55,205 bases of DNA from Candidatus Gastranaerophilales bacterium (GCA_028277625.1 JANQFW010000027.1:1-55205); one strand, 5' to 3'. Shown: positions 1 through 9,121, numbered from the stretch's first letter. The notes: generated from the sequence alone by a model not told the origin. Numbers and translations: made by a program.

Positions 1-81
1 CCACGCTTCTTTTGTCATTGCGCTTTTTTTAAACTTTGAAATCTTTGTTTTCCACTCTTTTACTTTTTGGGGATTGTTCAT
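1..81 (-). CDS. N-terminus of an unidentified protein, cut by the window edge
   Basis: An ATG at 81-79 on the minus strand opens a frame that stays open to the window edge (27 codons, beginning MNNPQKVKEWK and running to KEAW). A good Shine-Dalgarno, AAAGGAG at 98-92, lies about 10 bases upstream. The visible part is lysine-rich and hydrophilic, with no signal peptide. Nothing in it allows a family call; the real gene lies outside the window. An inverted repeat (83-117) surrounds the ribosome binding site. Confidence 0.55.
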   Translation of the reverse strand, partial: MNNPQKVKEWKTKISKFKKSAMTKEAW

Positions 82-82
82 G

Positions 83-117
83 AATAATTAACTCCTTTAC
101 TTTTGCAGTTAATTATT
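83..117 (-). promoter_or_regulatory. Perfect 11-bp inverted repeat enclosing a ribosome binding site
   Basis: AATAATTAACT (83-93) and AGTTAATTATT (107-117) are perfect complements with a 13-base loop. In the minus-strand RNA the hairpin ends one base before the ATG at 81, and the Shine-Dalgarno AAAGGAG sits partly in the loop and partly in the stem. It could be a repressor operator or a translation-controlling hairpin. On the plus strand it is followed by a T-rich run and could equally act as a terminator. Confidence 0.4.
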
Positions 118-337
118 TCACTTTTTTTTATTTTTTAACAGGTGGGCACTATTTGACGCTTACAACAAAAAACTCGCAAAAAAATCTCCTAAGATCATAT
201 CTAGACTTCTACATACAGCAATAGCAATCCCAGCTATTATTGGCGGTGCAATCATAGGGGCAGCTACTGCCGCTACTATTAAATTTGCAAAAAATAAAAA
301 AACAAAAAATTTAAGTAATAAAAGACCCAAAAAATAA
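113..337 (+). pseudogene. Possible remnant of a small membrane protein (no start codon)
   Basis: An open plus-strand frame ends with TAA at 335-337. It reads as a plausible short protein: a basic stretch (AYNKKLAKKSPK), a glycine/alanine-rich hydrophobic segment (AIPAIIGGAIIGAATAA) and a lysine-rich tail. No ATG, GTG or TTG start with a ribosome binding site exists in frame, so if real it is a truncated gene. The opposite strand is also open here but gives only a low-complexity hydrophobic shadow. Confidence 0.2.
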
Positions 338-341
338 ATAA

Positions 342-360
342 GAGGTGGCAATGCCACCCC
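342..360 (-). terminator. Terminator after the efflux operon
   Basis: GGTGGC (344-349) and GCCACC (353-358) form a hairpin with a 3-base loop. Read on the minus strand it is followed by TTATTTATTTTTT. It lies just past the tolC stop at 396 and probably ends the RND operon transcript. Confidence 0.6.
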
Positions 361-395
361 CATATAACAAACTCTAAAGACTATATCCTAGATTT

Positions 396-1745
396 CTAAG
401 TATCTTCGTTGTCCTCAGGTAATATTTTACCAATAGCCCTTTCAAGAGAAGCAACCGCAACATTATAATCATGCAATGCTCTGTAATATTGAAGCTTTAC
501 ATTCCTATAAGTTAACTCAGCATCTTTTAACTCAATAGGATCACCCTCGCCAACATTATATCGGCCACTAGCAAGATCATAGCTTTCTTTAGCTTGACTC
601 AAAGCTACTTTAGCAACCGGTATTCTACGCTGAGACTCAATAAAATTAACATGCGCCTCTTTTATTTCATAATAAATACTCTGCCTAATAGCCTCAGCGT
701 CCATTAAGTCCTTTTTATACCCAGCCTTAGCCTCATCAACCTGTTTCTTTATAGAATAAGCGTTAAATACAGGTATCTGAAAACTAAACCCAAGATTCCA
801 TCCGGGATCAATCTCAGAGTTAAGCCCCTGCACCGAATATCCCGCAGAGCCTTTTAAATCAGGAAAATAAATTTTATTTGCCAAGCTAATATACTTCTTA
901 TCAGCATTAGTTTTTATAACCGCAGACTTATAATCAGGGCGCTTTTCATAAGCAATATTTAAGGCCTCATCAAATTTATAATCCTGCTCCTTATATTCAA
1001 GCTGATCCTTCAAAGTGTACTCAGGTGGCGCAGATATCCCCATTGCCCTATTAAGGTTAGCAATAGCCACATCAATATCATTATCCGCTTGAATCATTTG
1101 TAACCTGGCATTACTAAGGTTCACTTCCGCAGTAAGAACATCTATCTTAGGTCTAGTCCCTACTTTATAAAAAGCTTTAGCCCTATCCAAATGTTGCTTA
1201 TAAACTTTAACAGACTCTATAATTACTTTCTTATTATGATAAGTCAATAATAATTGATAATAAGCCCTCTTAACATTAAATACAATATTATTCTTAGTAG
1301 CCTTCAGCTGGTGCTTAGACATTTTATGATAGTCTTTGCTAATATCAATAGCTGTACCCGTCTTACCAAAGTCGCTAATCAGCTGATTAACCGATACTCC
1401 CGCAAGTTCATAAGAGTTAAACGAATTATCTCTAATAAAATTATTGTTTGGCATAGCAATAGAGTTATTCAACCGAGAAAATCCAGTTGATAAAGACAAC
1501 TTAGGAAAATGCTTACTCTTTTCTATCCCGATTTTAATGTCATATATATGAGTATTGCTTATAGCCGCTTTGATAGCAGGATTATTAGTCAACGCAATAT
1601 CAATACACCTAGACATAGTCAAGTTTGCATTCTTTTCAATGCCGCTCTTTATAACATTAACATTTTTTTCCTCTGCAAAAGCAGCCCCCATGGCTATATT
1701 AAATAAAAGAGCCAGTATAACCAGTTTCTTAGTTAACTTTCTCAT
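396..1745 (-). CDS. tolC: TolC-family outer membrane efflux protein
   Basis: Outer-membrane channel of a tripartite efflux pump. The protein has a signal peptide (MRKLTKKLVILALL, then a small-residue region ending AAFA) and the duplicated helical pattern of the outer membrane efflux family, including the helix beginning SRCIDIALTNNPAIKAA and the later repeat beginning DEALNIAYEKRPDYKSA. Length (about 449 residues) is normal. I chose ATG 1745 over the GTG four codons upstream because GTGGGG lies about 6 bases ahead of it and the signal peptide then starts properly. The start overlaps the end of the pump gene by 17 bases, so the two are probably translationally coupled. It is the last gene of the tetR-adaptor-pump-tolC operon. 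Confidence 0.9.
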   Translation of the reverse strand: MRKLTKKLVILALLFNIAMGAAFAEEKNVNVIKSGIEKNANLTMSRCIDIALTNNPAIKAAISNTHIYDIKIGIEKSKHFPKLSLSTGFSRLNNSIAMPNNNFIRDNSFNSYELAGVSVNQLISDFGKTGTAIDISKDYHKMSKHQLKATKNNIVFNVKRAYYQLLLTYHNKKVIIESVKVYKQHLDRAKAFYKVGTRPKIDVLTAEVNLSNARLQMIQADNDIDVAIANLNRAMGISAPPEYTLKDQLEYKEQDYKFDEALNIAYEKRPDYKSAVIKTNADKKYISLANKIYFPDLKGSAGYSVQGLNSEIDPGWNLGFSFQIPVFNAYSIKKQVDEAKAGYKKDLMDAEAIRQSIYYEIKEAHVNFIESQRRIPVAKVALSQAKESYDLASGRYNVGEGDPIELKDAELTYRNVKLQYYRALHDYNVAVASLERAIGKILPEDNEDT

Positions 1746-4700
1746 ATATAACCCCACTTTCTTCTATACTTAAATCATTATCGTTATTTTTGTTAAAGTA
1801 TTCCTTTAAAAATTGAATTAAAGCATATATCGCTGGCACCAAAAATGTACCAATAACAGCAGCAGCAATCATCCCGCCAAAAACTGCAATACCAATAGAT
1901 CGTCTACTCTCAGCACCAGCCCCCATAGCAGTAACCAAAGGTATAATGCTAAAGATAAATGATAATACAGTCATCATAACCGCCCTAAATCTTAACTTTG
2001 CAGCAGTTATTGCAGCTTCCCTAATAGGCATACCCGCTTCTCTTTGTTTTTTAGCGAATTCAACAATAAGTATCGCGTGCTTGGTAGCCATACCAATAAG
2101 CATAACCAAACCAATTTGAGAATACATATTCAAGCTTCCACCAGTAAAGAACATAGCCATCAAACCACCTAGAATTGCAACAGGCGCAACCAGTATTACC
2201 GCAAAAGGTATTGTCCAGCTCTCATATAAAGCGACAAGGAATAAATACACAAATACTATTGCTAATCCTAAAATAAGAAAAGTCTGACCAGATGACTCTT
2301 TCTCCTGCTTAGAGGTTCCAGACCAAGTATAAGCATATCCCTCAGGTAAGATTTTTTCAGCTAGTTCTTCCATAGCTGTTAACGCTTCACCAGAGCTAAC
2401 CCCAAAAGCAGCAGCTCCTTTAATACTAACTGATCTAAATAGATTATATCGATCTAATTTTCTAGGCCCTACTTTAGAATCAATATTCACCAAAACATTG
2501 AGCGGCAGCATTTTGCCATCTCTGTTTCTCACATATAAGTTGTTTATATCATCAAGTGAATTTCTAAACTGTTTATCAGCTTGCATCTTCACCTGAAATA
2601 CCCGCCCAAGTTTGTTAAAATCATTAATATACAATGATCCTAACTGCACACCAAGCGTATTATATATATCAGAGATTGGTACACCTTGCGCCAAGGCCTT
2701 TTCTCTGTTCACATCAACAAAAACCTGCGGCAAATTTGCCTGATAAGTAGTAAAAACTCTTTGTAATCTAGGATCTGTATTAGCTGCAAATATAAGCTTC
2801 CAAGCTGTTTCAGCCAGTTCTTGAGGTGTATGATCAGCTATATCTTGCAGCATAAAATCAAATCCACCAAACATACTTAAGCCTGTAATAGAAGGCGGCA
2901 CAAATGCAAAAAGGTTACCCTCTTCCAACATGCCGTACCTGCCATAAATTTGGCCAAGTATTGCTTTTAATGATTTATCAGGTGTTGTTCTTTTGTCCCA
3001 AGGGTCTAGTATAGCAATAATAATAGCTGAATTTGACCCGTCCCAGCCGCAGTGGCCGATTACTCTATTGATACCTGGTATTTGTTGTATACCTGCTTCT
3101 ACTTTTTTAGACACTTCGCTAGTTCTTTGCAAAGATGCACCATCAGGTAATTGTAAACTAGCCAAGATTACCCCTTGATCTTCTTGCGGTAAAAAGCCAG
3201 TAGGTACAAACTTGAATAACGCAACACTGCTACCGATTAATACAACAAGTGTTAAAATAATTACAGTCGGCCTTTTAATAAGATCTTTAGCTATATCAAT
3301 ATAAAGCTTAGTAAAATGGTCAAATAATATATTAAACCAACCAAATAGCTTTTTGCTAGAGCTAGTTTTGCTTGTTTTTATTATGGTTGCACATAGTGCA
3401 GGTGCAAGCGTAAGTGCGATTAAAGAAGATATAGTAACAGCTATAGATATAGAAGAAGCAAAGTGCTTATATAATTTACCAGAAATCCCCGGTAGAAAAG
3501 CAACCGGAACAAATACAGCTAATAGTACTGCTGTGGTTGCAATAATTGCACCACTAACTTCTTCCATTGTTTTTAGTGCGGCTTCTTTAGGGCTTACGCC
3601 TTTTTCTAAATGTCGCTGAACGTTTTCAATAACTACGATTGCATCATCTACAACAATACCTACAGCAAGAACTAACCCGAACATCGTAAGGGTATTAATT
3701 GTAAATCCTAGCGCCTGCAATGCGGCAAATGTGCCTATTACAGATACTGGTATTGCTACAACTGGTATTAAAGTAGCTCTGCTGTTTTGCAAAAATATAA
3801 AAGTAACACCAGCTACCAGCAGTAATGCTATTATTAGTGTTATTACCAGTTCTTTAAGTGATTCTTTTATGAATTTGGTGTCATTCCATACCGTATTAAC
3901 TTCTATATCTTCTGGGAATGTAGCTGATAAGGTTTTAACTTCTTTTATTACTTTGTCTGCCACGTCTATTGCGTTAGCATCACTTAGTTGAGTAATAGAT
4001 AAAGCAATTATATCTTTTGAATCTACTCTGCCGAATGAACTATAAGAAGTTGCACCAAGTTCTACTTTTGCTATATCTTTTAATCTAACAATTGAACCGT
4101 CTTTATTTGCTCTTATAATTATATTTTCAAACTCTTGAGGGTTTTTAAATCTACCCTTTGTAACTACAGGAAAATTAAACTGCTGATCCTTACTCATTGG
4201 CTCCTGGCCAATGCTGCCAACAGCAACCTGAACGTTTTGAGCCCTTATTGCATTTTTTACATCACTAACTGTAAGCCCAAGACCTGCCATTTTTTCAGGG
4301 TTTGTCCAGATTCTCATACTATAATCTTTTACCCCGAACAGCGTAACTTCAGCAACACCCGGCAGTCTTGCAATTTTATCTTTCAACTGAATTGAAGCAA
4401 AGTTATGCAAAAACAAATCATCGTATTGATTATTTTTTGAACTCACACTAAGAACCAGTATTCCAGGCCCACCAACAGTTTGCTTTACTACCAATCCTTG
4501 TCTTCGTACTTCTTCTGGCAATCTTGGGGTAGCAAGAGAAAGTCTGTTTTGAACATTAACAACTGCCATATCAGGGTCAGTGCCAACATCAAAAAATACA
4601 TTCAAGCTATACATTCCATTAGCGCTTGATGATTCCATATATAACATATCTTCTACACCATTAACTTCAGATTCAATCGGTGCAGCAATGGTTTCTTCAA

Positions 4701-4872
4701 CAACTTCAGCGTTAGCTCCAGGGTATGCTGCTCTAACAACAACCTGTGGTGGTGTAATTAAAGGATATTTCTCCAATGGTAAAAGTGTCATTGAAATTAA
4801 GCCGACCAGAACAATCAGCATTGATATAACGACTGCAAATCGTGGCCTAAGTATAAAGAACTTACTGAACAT
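1729..4872 (-). CDS. RND efflux pump, inner-membrane HAE1 (AcrB-like) transporter
   Basis: Proton-driven export of hydrophobic/amphiphilic compounds, working as a trimer with the adaptor and TolC. At 1047 residues it has the full HAE1 length: an N-terminal transmembrane helix, two large periplasmic loops and two blocks of membrane helices. The proton-relay aspartates are present in GIVVDDAIVVIENVQR (AcrB D407/D408), and the partner lysine in GMATKHAILIVEFAKK (AcrB K940). FLPQEDQG marks the start of the second half. The ATG overlaps the adaptor stop as TAATG, so translation is coupled. Substrate cannot be read from the sequence. Confidence 0.95.
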   Translation of the reverse strand: MFSKFFILRPRFAVVISMLIVLVGLISMTLLPLEKYPLITPPQVVVRAAYPGANAEVVEETIAAPIESEVNGVEDMLYMESSSANGMYSLNVFFDVGTDPDMAVVNVQNRLSLATPRLPEEVRRQGLVVKQTVGGPGILVLSVSSKNNQYDDLFLHNFASIQLKDKIARLPGVAEVTLFGVKDYSMRIWTNPEKMAGLGLTVSDVKNAIRAQNVQVAVGSIGQEPMSKDQQFNFPVVTKGRFKNPQEFENIIIRANKDGSIVRLKDIAKVELGATSYSSFGRVDSKDIIALSITQLSDANAIDVADKVIKEVKTLSATFPEDIEVNTVWNDTKFIKESLKELVITLIIALLLVAGVTFIFLQNSRATLIPVVAIPVSVIGTFAALQALGFTINTLTMFGLVLAVGIVVDDAIVVIENVQRHLEKGVSPKEAALKTMEEVSGAIIATTAVLLAVFVPVAFLPGISGKLYKHFASSISIAVTISSLIALTLAPALCATIIKTSKTSSSKKLFGWFNILFDHFTKLYIDIAKDLIKRPTVIILTLVVLIGSSVALFKFVPTGFLPQEDQGVILASLQLPDGASLQRTSEVSKKVEAGIQQIPGINRVIGHCGWDGSNSAIIIAILDPWDKRTTPDKSLKAILGQIYGRYGMLEEGNLFAFVPPSITGLSMFGGFDFMLQDIADHTPQELAETAWKLIFAANTDPRLQRVFTTYQANLPQVFVDVNREKALAQGVPISDIYNTLGVQLGSLYINDFNKLGRVFQVKMQADKQFRNSLDDINNLYVRNRDGKMLPLNVLVNIDSKVGPRKLDRYNLFRSVSIKGAAAFGVSSGEALTAMEELAEKILPEGYAYTWSGTSKQEKESSGQTFLILGLAIVFVYLFLVALYESWTIPFAVILVAPVAILGGLMAMFFTGGSLNMYSQIGLVMLIGMATKHAILIVEFAKKQREAGMPIREAAITAAKLRFRAVMMTVLSFIFSIIPLVTAMGAGAESRRSIGIAVFGGMIAAAVIGTFLVPAIYALIQFLKEYFNKNNDNDLSIEESGVIYEKVN

Positions 4873-6029
4873 TAGTTGCCTCCTTTTTTATTCTGAGGTA
4901 TTTGAGAGGCTAACATTACAGGCATTTGCGGTCTAATCTTCAGAAGGCTTGATGCAATTATTTTATCTCCAGCTTTTAGGCCTTCTTTTACAATCCAATA
5001 CTTGTCCTGTTCGCCTTCTACTTTTATTCTTGTCATTTCAACAATGTTCTTTTCACCCAGGGTATAAACATATTTACCTACACCATCTTCTAGAACCAAA
5101 GCTTGCTTAACAACCACCTTAGGTGTTGGCATATTGTTATATAGCAACACATTTACGTATTGCCCTGGAATTAATAAATTATCTGTATTTTTAAATTCTG
5201 CTCTAAGTTTTATAGTACCTGTTGTTTCGTCTACTTGGTTATCAGAAAAGTTTAAAATACCTTTGCGTTCATACTTTGTACCTTCTGAAAACTTTAAGCC
5301 GACTTTTAAATAGCTATTTTTTTTACTTTTTTGATTAGCTAACTTGTACTTTGTAAAATCTTTTGCTGGTACGTTAAAGCTTACATTAACTGGGTTAAAC
5401 TTTACAATAGATGTAATAGTACCTGACTGAGGTCCTACAAAGTTACCCAATGTAATATTAACGCTGCCTATTTTTCCGTTAATTGGGGAGTAAATTTTGG
5501 TATAACCCAAATTTATCTCTGCTTCTTTTAGGCGTGCAATTTTAGATTTTATAATAGCTTGAGACTTTTGAACAGCTGCAAGGCTATTATCATATTTTGA
5601 TTTACTTATGTAATCATTTTTGATTAGCTCTTCAGCTCTAATAAGGTTCTTTTTTAATTCTTCTAAAGTTGCTTTTTCTTTTAATATATCAGCTTTTGAT
5701 CTTTCTACGGCTGCTATATATTCTTTTTGTTCAATTCTATAGAGTAGGTCGCCTTTTTTGACCATTTGACCTTCTTTAAAATATCTTTTATTTAGATATC
5801 CTTTAACTCTGGCTCTTATATTAACTTTATCCTGGGTTTTTACTCTACCTACATACTCTTTAACCTCTATAATTCCTTTTTCTTTTATTGTTTCTAATTT
5901 AACAACAGTAGGTGGCATTTTAGACATCTGTTGCATTCGCTGCATTTTCGCTGCTTTCATTGACATGGCCTGGTTAATGCCAAAGCCTAATGCTCCCAAA
6001 ATAATTAAAATAACTATAATTTTTTTCAT
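4872..6029 (-). CDS. RND periplasmic adaptor (HlyD/MFP family)
   Basis: Membrane-fusion protein linking the pump to TolC. A single N-terminal hydrophobic segment (IIVILIILGALGFGIN) acts as signal or anchor. It is followed by the barrel/lipoyl region (VGRVKTQDKVNIRARVKGYL, then FKEGQMVKKGDLLYRIE), a helical hairpin rich in lysine and glutamate, the second lipoyl half (INLGYTKIYSPINGKIG) and a C-terminal membrane-proximal domain. Length 385 is typical. It sits 42 bases after tetR and overlaps the pump gene by one base. No cysteine follows the signal segment, so it is probably not a lipoprotein. Confidence 0.93.
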   Translation of the reverse strand: MKKIIVILIILGALGFGINQAMSMKAAKMQRMQQMSKMPPTVVKLETIKEKGIIEVKEYVGRVKTQDKVNIRARVKGYLNKRYFKEGQMVKKGDLLYRIEQKEYIAAVERSKADILKEKATLEELKKNLIRAEELIKNDYISKSKYDNSLAAVQKSQAIIKSKIARLKEAEINLGYTKIYSPINGKIGSVNITLGNFVGPQSGTITSIVKFNPVNVSFNVPAKDFTKYKLANQKSKKNSYLKVGLKFSEGTKYERKGILNFSDNQVDETTGTIKLRAEFKNTDNLLIPGQYVNVLLYNNMPTPKVVVKQALVLEDGVGKYVYTLGEKNIVEMTRIKVEGEQDKYWIVKEGLKAGDKIIASSLLKIRPQMPVMLASQIPQNKKGGN

Positions 6030-6071
6030 GTTTCTATCCTCTTTTATAATATCTTCTTACTCATTATTGAA

Positions 6072-6704
6072 CTAAGTGGATTTTATATCATTTATACCCG
6101 CTTTCAAAAAGTTTACTGACCTTTTTACAAGTTGATCTATTTGTTCTTTACTAGGTTCTTCTGTCCCAAATAGCTTAGGCTTTACACCTATACCCTTGCA
6201 AATAAACATAGTTTGTGCAATTACTTCAATACAACAAAAGTTAACGTCAAAATCGTCAGCATCTTGGCCTAATAAGCCTTTCATTATATTTTTAATTATT
6301 TGATAATGAGGCTCTAGCACATTTTTCATAATATAATCTTTAACTTCTAGTGTATAAGCTATATTTTCTTCTTTTGATAAGATTTTGTAGAACCAACTGT
6401 CTTTTTCATTGCTAAAAATTGAAGATAATCTTGATCTAACCAGCTCAGTTAGCTGATCTTCGGGTTTATATTGTTTAATATTTTTAAGAAATTTATATAC
6501 ATTGGTAAATTCATAAGCCTTTACACAAGCTTCTTTAAACAAATTTTCCTTATTTCCAAAGTAATAATTAACAGAAACCTGATATGTATCGGCTTCTTTG
6601 CATATATCCCTAATTGTCGTAGATTTATAGCCTTTTTCTGCAAATAACTTGCAAGCAGCTTCTAGTATCTCTTCTTTAGCGGTTTTTTCCAAAATTTCGC
6701 TCAT
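6072..6704 (-). CDS. TetR/AcrR-family repressor of the efflux operon
   Basis: The N-terminal helix-turn-helix (EEILEAACKLFAEKGYKST, then TIRDICKEADTYQVSVNYYF and GNKENLF) is typical TetR. The C-terminal part (about 150 residues) is the ligand/dimer domain; it includes DVNFCCIEVIAQTMF, like the DUF1956/CecR-type C-terminal domain. I start it at ATG 6704 (211 residues), which has GGGG about 8 bases upstream and begins just before the DNA-binding domain. The frame is open further upstream, but that extension crosses the promoter. First gene of the efflux operon, so it most likely represses itself and the pump. Confidence 0.88.
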   Translation of the reverse strand: MSEILEKTAKEEILEAACKLFAEKGYKSTTIRDICKEADTYQVSVNYYFGNKENLFKEACVKAYEFTNVYKFLKNIKQYKPEDQLTELVRSRLSSIFSNEKDSWFYKILSKEENIAYTLEVKDYIMKNVLEPHYQIIKNIMKGLLGQDADDFDVNFCCIEVIAQTMFICKGIGVKPKLFGTEEPSKEQIDQLVKRSVNFLKAGINDIKST

Positions 6705-6730
6705 GTTAAGCCCCAATTTAAAATGATCAT

Positions 6731-6767
6731 ATAATACAGTTGTATTATGCAAGTGTATTAATGTCAA
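6731..6767 (-). promoter_or_regulatory. tetR/efflux promoter with palindromic operator
   Basis: On the minus strand TTGACA (6767-6762) is followed after 17 bases by TACAAC (6744-6739) as a possible -10. A perfect inverted repeat, ATAATAC-AGTT-GTATTAT (6731-6748), overlaps the -10 and the start region. A 7-bp dyad with a 4-base centre, 27 bases ahead of tetR, is the usual arrangement of a TetR operator, so autoregulation is the natural reading. Binding is inferred, not shown. Confidence 0.6.
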
Positions 6768-6822
6768 GCCCAAAATTTTATTTTTAAGACTATTCATTTA
6801 TTGTAATTATAAAGATATGACA

Positions 6823-6851
6823 ACTTACTGTTTAAAATTCAAACAGTAAGT
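6823..6851. repeat. Orphan perfect inverted repeat upstream of tetR
   Basis: ACTTACTGTTT (6823-6833) and AAACAGTAAGT (6841-6851) are perfect complements separated by AAAATTC. No T-run follows on either strand, so it is a poor terminator. It lies 56 bases upstream of the tetR -35. The rest of the gap 6798-7175 holds only this, the pilin-gene terminator and AT-rich sequence. Confidence 0.45.
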
Positions 6852-7101
6852 CTATACAAATAATTATAGTTATTTTTAATAATGTAAAACCACAGCTAAA
6901 AAATAAAAGATCCACAGCTTTAATTTAGGAATGTCCCTTGTGTTTTCATTTTGCCAAAAGATATTATGATTTTCAAAAAATCATATTTTTATTATAATGC
7001 CACATCTTTTAAAATACAATCATTTTAAGCTTCTCATTTACAATATTTAACTTTTCCAAAGTGTATTTTTTAAAAAGAGAAGCAATAAATCTTGAGAAAA
7101 G

Positions 7102-7131
7102 CTAAAAGGCAGTACTATTTCTGCCTTTTAG
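7102..7131 (-). terminator. Terminator of the first giant pilin-like gene
   Basis: CTAAAAGGCAG (7102-7112) pairs perfectly with CTGCCTTTTAG (7121-7131) around an 8-base loop. On the minus strand it follows the stop of the gene at 7176 by about 45 bases, and T-rich sequence comes after it. Confidence 0.7.
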
Positions 7132-7175
7132 TATAATATTGTAGTATTTCACTTTGTTTATTTATCTATAAATGC

Positions 7176-8954
7176 TTAATCGTCATACTCGTCGTCGTCA
7201 TCACCAGATTTGTATTTAATAGATATATCGATATTATAATTATTAGAAGTTGTTTTATCCTCGGATGAATCATCAGTGGCCACATTAACATTGGCTTGTG
7301 TAACTGTTTGAGTTAGGCTATCACTTATTGCACACGCATTATTTACTATATTGCCTTTTAGCGTATTACATAACGCAATATTATTGTAGCTACCTTCAAA
7401 AACTTCAGAAAAAGTACCATCTAGATATACATTAACTTTATTTGCAAGCTCTATTTTCTCACTATTACTAATAGATGTATCATCATTAACTGCCTGTAAA
7501 GTTTTTTTTAAGGCTACCAGTTTATCATATTTAGAAAGTGTAATATTAGTATTTGATGTCTTGACTTCGATAGCATTGTCTGCGGTTTCCGTCTCAACTA
7601 CTTCAGTGTTAGGTGTAGGATTTTCAACTAATTGAGTATAATACTCTTTTGTGCAGCCCCAACCAGAAGTTTGACAAGTGTTCTCAAATCCATCGCCTTC
7701 GGACCCTAGTGGAACTATTTCGTACTTTTTAACTAAAAATCCAAATATATTTTCACCAATTACTGTAGTTTCACTGTTAGAATCTTTAGTTTTAATCCAT
7801 AATAGATTGTTATCAGAATTATCTGAACCAAGGTATAACTTTTGACCATTTTCTAGTTCAAAATATCCTTCATCAAAGTAATTATCAGATTCAAGCTGCC
7901 CATTTGGTCTATATACTTTTGGTAGTCTATATCCATCATTTTCGTCTTCGTCTAATTCTATACTACCATCAAAGTAATCATTTTCATCTAAGCCCTCCTG
8001 TATAGAATCATATAGATCACTTAGGTCTATACGACCATCTCGGTCTAATATAGATTCTGTTAAAGTTGTGGCAATATTGTGTACTTGCTTTAAGTCATCT
8101 TTGGTTACAGTAATAGAATTTTCTGTTTCACTTGCAGAAGAATTATTTTCACTTTCTACAGGATCAGTTGTTTCATTTGTACTAGAGGTATTATCTTCAG
8201 CTTCAGAATTACCTAACTCTGAAAAGCCTAAATATTTTTCCATTAATTTTTGAAAGTATTCGTAGTCTCTGCTATCTACGTGATAATCAATATTATTGCC
8301 CATTTTAAATAAATCTTTTGAATAAGCTTCTAACAAAGTTTTTTCTGAGCCTACAGGGAGCTGTTCAAGAACTTTAGCTAATTCTATAGATAAATTTTTT
8401 GCTATATCGCCTTTTTTATTTAAATCAATAGCAATATCCAAATCGTTAATTATTTTAAGCAGAGGATCATTTTGTCCACTAACAATCATTTGATCTTTTG
8501 CTATATAACTGTCAATATTATCATTAAACAATTTAAGGGCGTTATCTAACGCAGAAGTGTTAATATTGTTAGCTTTAATCACTTCTTGAATTTGAGAGCT
8601 ATATTCTTTAGCTATATAAGCAAGATTTTTCATGTTGCCTGCAGATCCGTTTGTTTCAACTAACTTACCGCCTCCGGCAGTAGTTCTTATATAAGTTTCG
8701 ATAGGAGTTTTTAAAGACTGATTGTTTAATGTCAAATCTATATTAGTTAATAAGTTGGAATTAGCAGCGGGGATAATAGCTCTATTAGGATTACCTTTGA
8801 ATAGTGCTAACTTGTCTTTATTCTGAAAAAAATCAGCAATATTGTCACCAAAGAGAGAAATAGAAAAGAATCCTACTAAAAATACACCAGCTGAAATAAG
8901 GCCAACTTCTGCCGGACTAGATCCTTTTTTTGAACTAAAGTTATTTATTTGCAT
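7176..8954 (-). CDS. Giant type IV (Flp-like) prepilin-leader protein, paralogue 1
   Basis: The 592-residue product opens with a short basic leader ending KKG, then SSPAEVGLISAGVFLVGFF. This is a prepilin-peptidase site (cleavage after G11) with the conserved glutamate at +5 and a hydrophobic helix, close to the Flp/TadE type. A passenger of more than 550 residues follows, rich in N, D, S and E. It contains GNMKNLAYIAKEY, a middle block resembling a cyanobacterial-lineage pilin tail (LENGQKLYLGS, then GENIFGF and VPLGS), the cysteine pair TCQTSGWGC (about 425-433), a second pair near 528-541, and an acidic C-terminus. It is paralogous to the gene at 9172-10887 over its whole length. Ribosome binding site AAGGGG. 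Probably a surface fibre tip or minor pilin; the function is inferred. Confidence 0.75.
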   Translation of the reverse strand: MQINNFSSKKGSSPAEVGLISAGVFLVGFFSISLFGDNIADFFQNKDKLALFKGNPNRAIIPAANSNLLTNIDLTLNNQSLKTPIETYIRTTAGGGKLVETNGSAGNMKNLAYIAKEYSSQIQEVIKANNINTSALDNALKLFNDNIDSYIAKDQMIVSGQNDPLLKIINDLDIAIDLNKKGDIAKNLSIELAKVLEQLPVGSEKTLLEAYSKDLFKMGNNIDYHVDSRDYEYFQKLMEKYLGFSELGNSEAEDNTSSTNETTDPVESENNSSASETENSITVTKDDLKQVHNIATTLTESILDRDGRIDLSDLYDSIQEGLDENDYFDGSIELDEDENDGYRLPKVYRPNGQLESDNYFDEGYFELENGQKLYLGSDNSDNNLLWIKTKDSNSETTVIGENIFGFLVKKYEIVPLGSEGDGFENTCQTSGWGCTKEYYTQLVENPTPNTEVVETETADNAIEVKTSNTNITLSKYDKLVALKKTLQAVNDDTSISNSEKIELANKVNVYLDGTFSEVFEGSYNNIALCNTLKGNIVNNACAISDSLTQTVTQANVNVATDDSSEDKTTSNNYNIDISIKYKSGDDDDEYDD

Positions 8955-8974
8955 TTGGTGCCCCTTATTATTTA

Positions 8975-9036
8975 ATGTCTCTATAGTTTATATTCCCAAA
9001 TATATAACTTTTTAAACATTTTTTATTTATAAATTA
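8975..9036 (-). promoter_or_regulatory. Promoter region shared with the second giant pilin-like gene
   Basis: This stretch is strongly similar to 10913-10975 upstream of the paralogue. Shared on the minus strand are ATGTTTAAAAA, GGAATATAAACTATA and AGACAT, plus an upstream AATTTATAAA. The conservation in otherwise drifting AT-rich DNA suggests that promoter and binding sites were duplicated with the gene and kept. TATAAA/TAAACT within the core could be the -10. Confidence 0.5.
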
Positions 9037-9078
9037 ATAAAAAGTTACATTATAAAATTATAGTCTATCCATTAATAA

Positions 9079-9121
9079 TAAGAAGTAAAAAGCAGAATTC
9101 ATTTCTGCTTTTTACTTCTTA
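9079..9121 (-). terminator. Terminator with a 17-bp perfect stem
   Basis: TAAGAAGTAAAAAGCAG (9079-9095) pairs perfectly with 9105-9121 around a 9-base loop. It lies about 50 bases past the stop of the second giant pilin-like gene (9172). Confidence 0.7.

Noticed and set aside
160-363. Minus-strand hydrophobic frame of 67 residues
   Set aside because: No ribosome binding site, low-complexity composition and it ends across the operon terminator; it is the complement of a lysine-rich plus-strand stretch.
2993-4936. Several plus-strand frames of 60-118 residues opposite the RND pump gene
   Set aside because: They lie fully antisense to a strongly conserved gene and show no start signals or family motifs.
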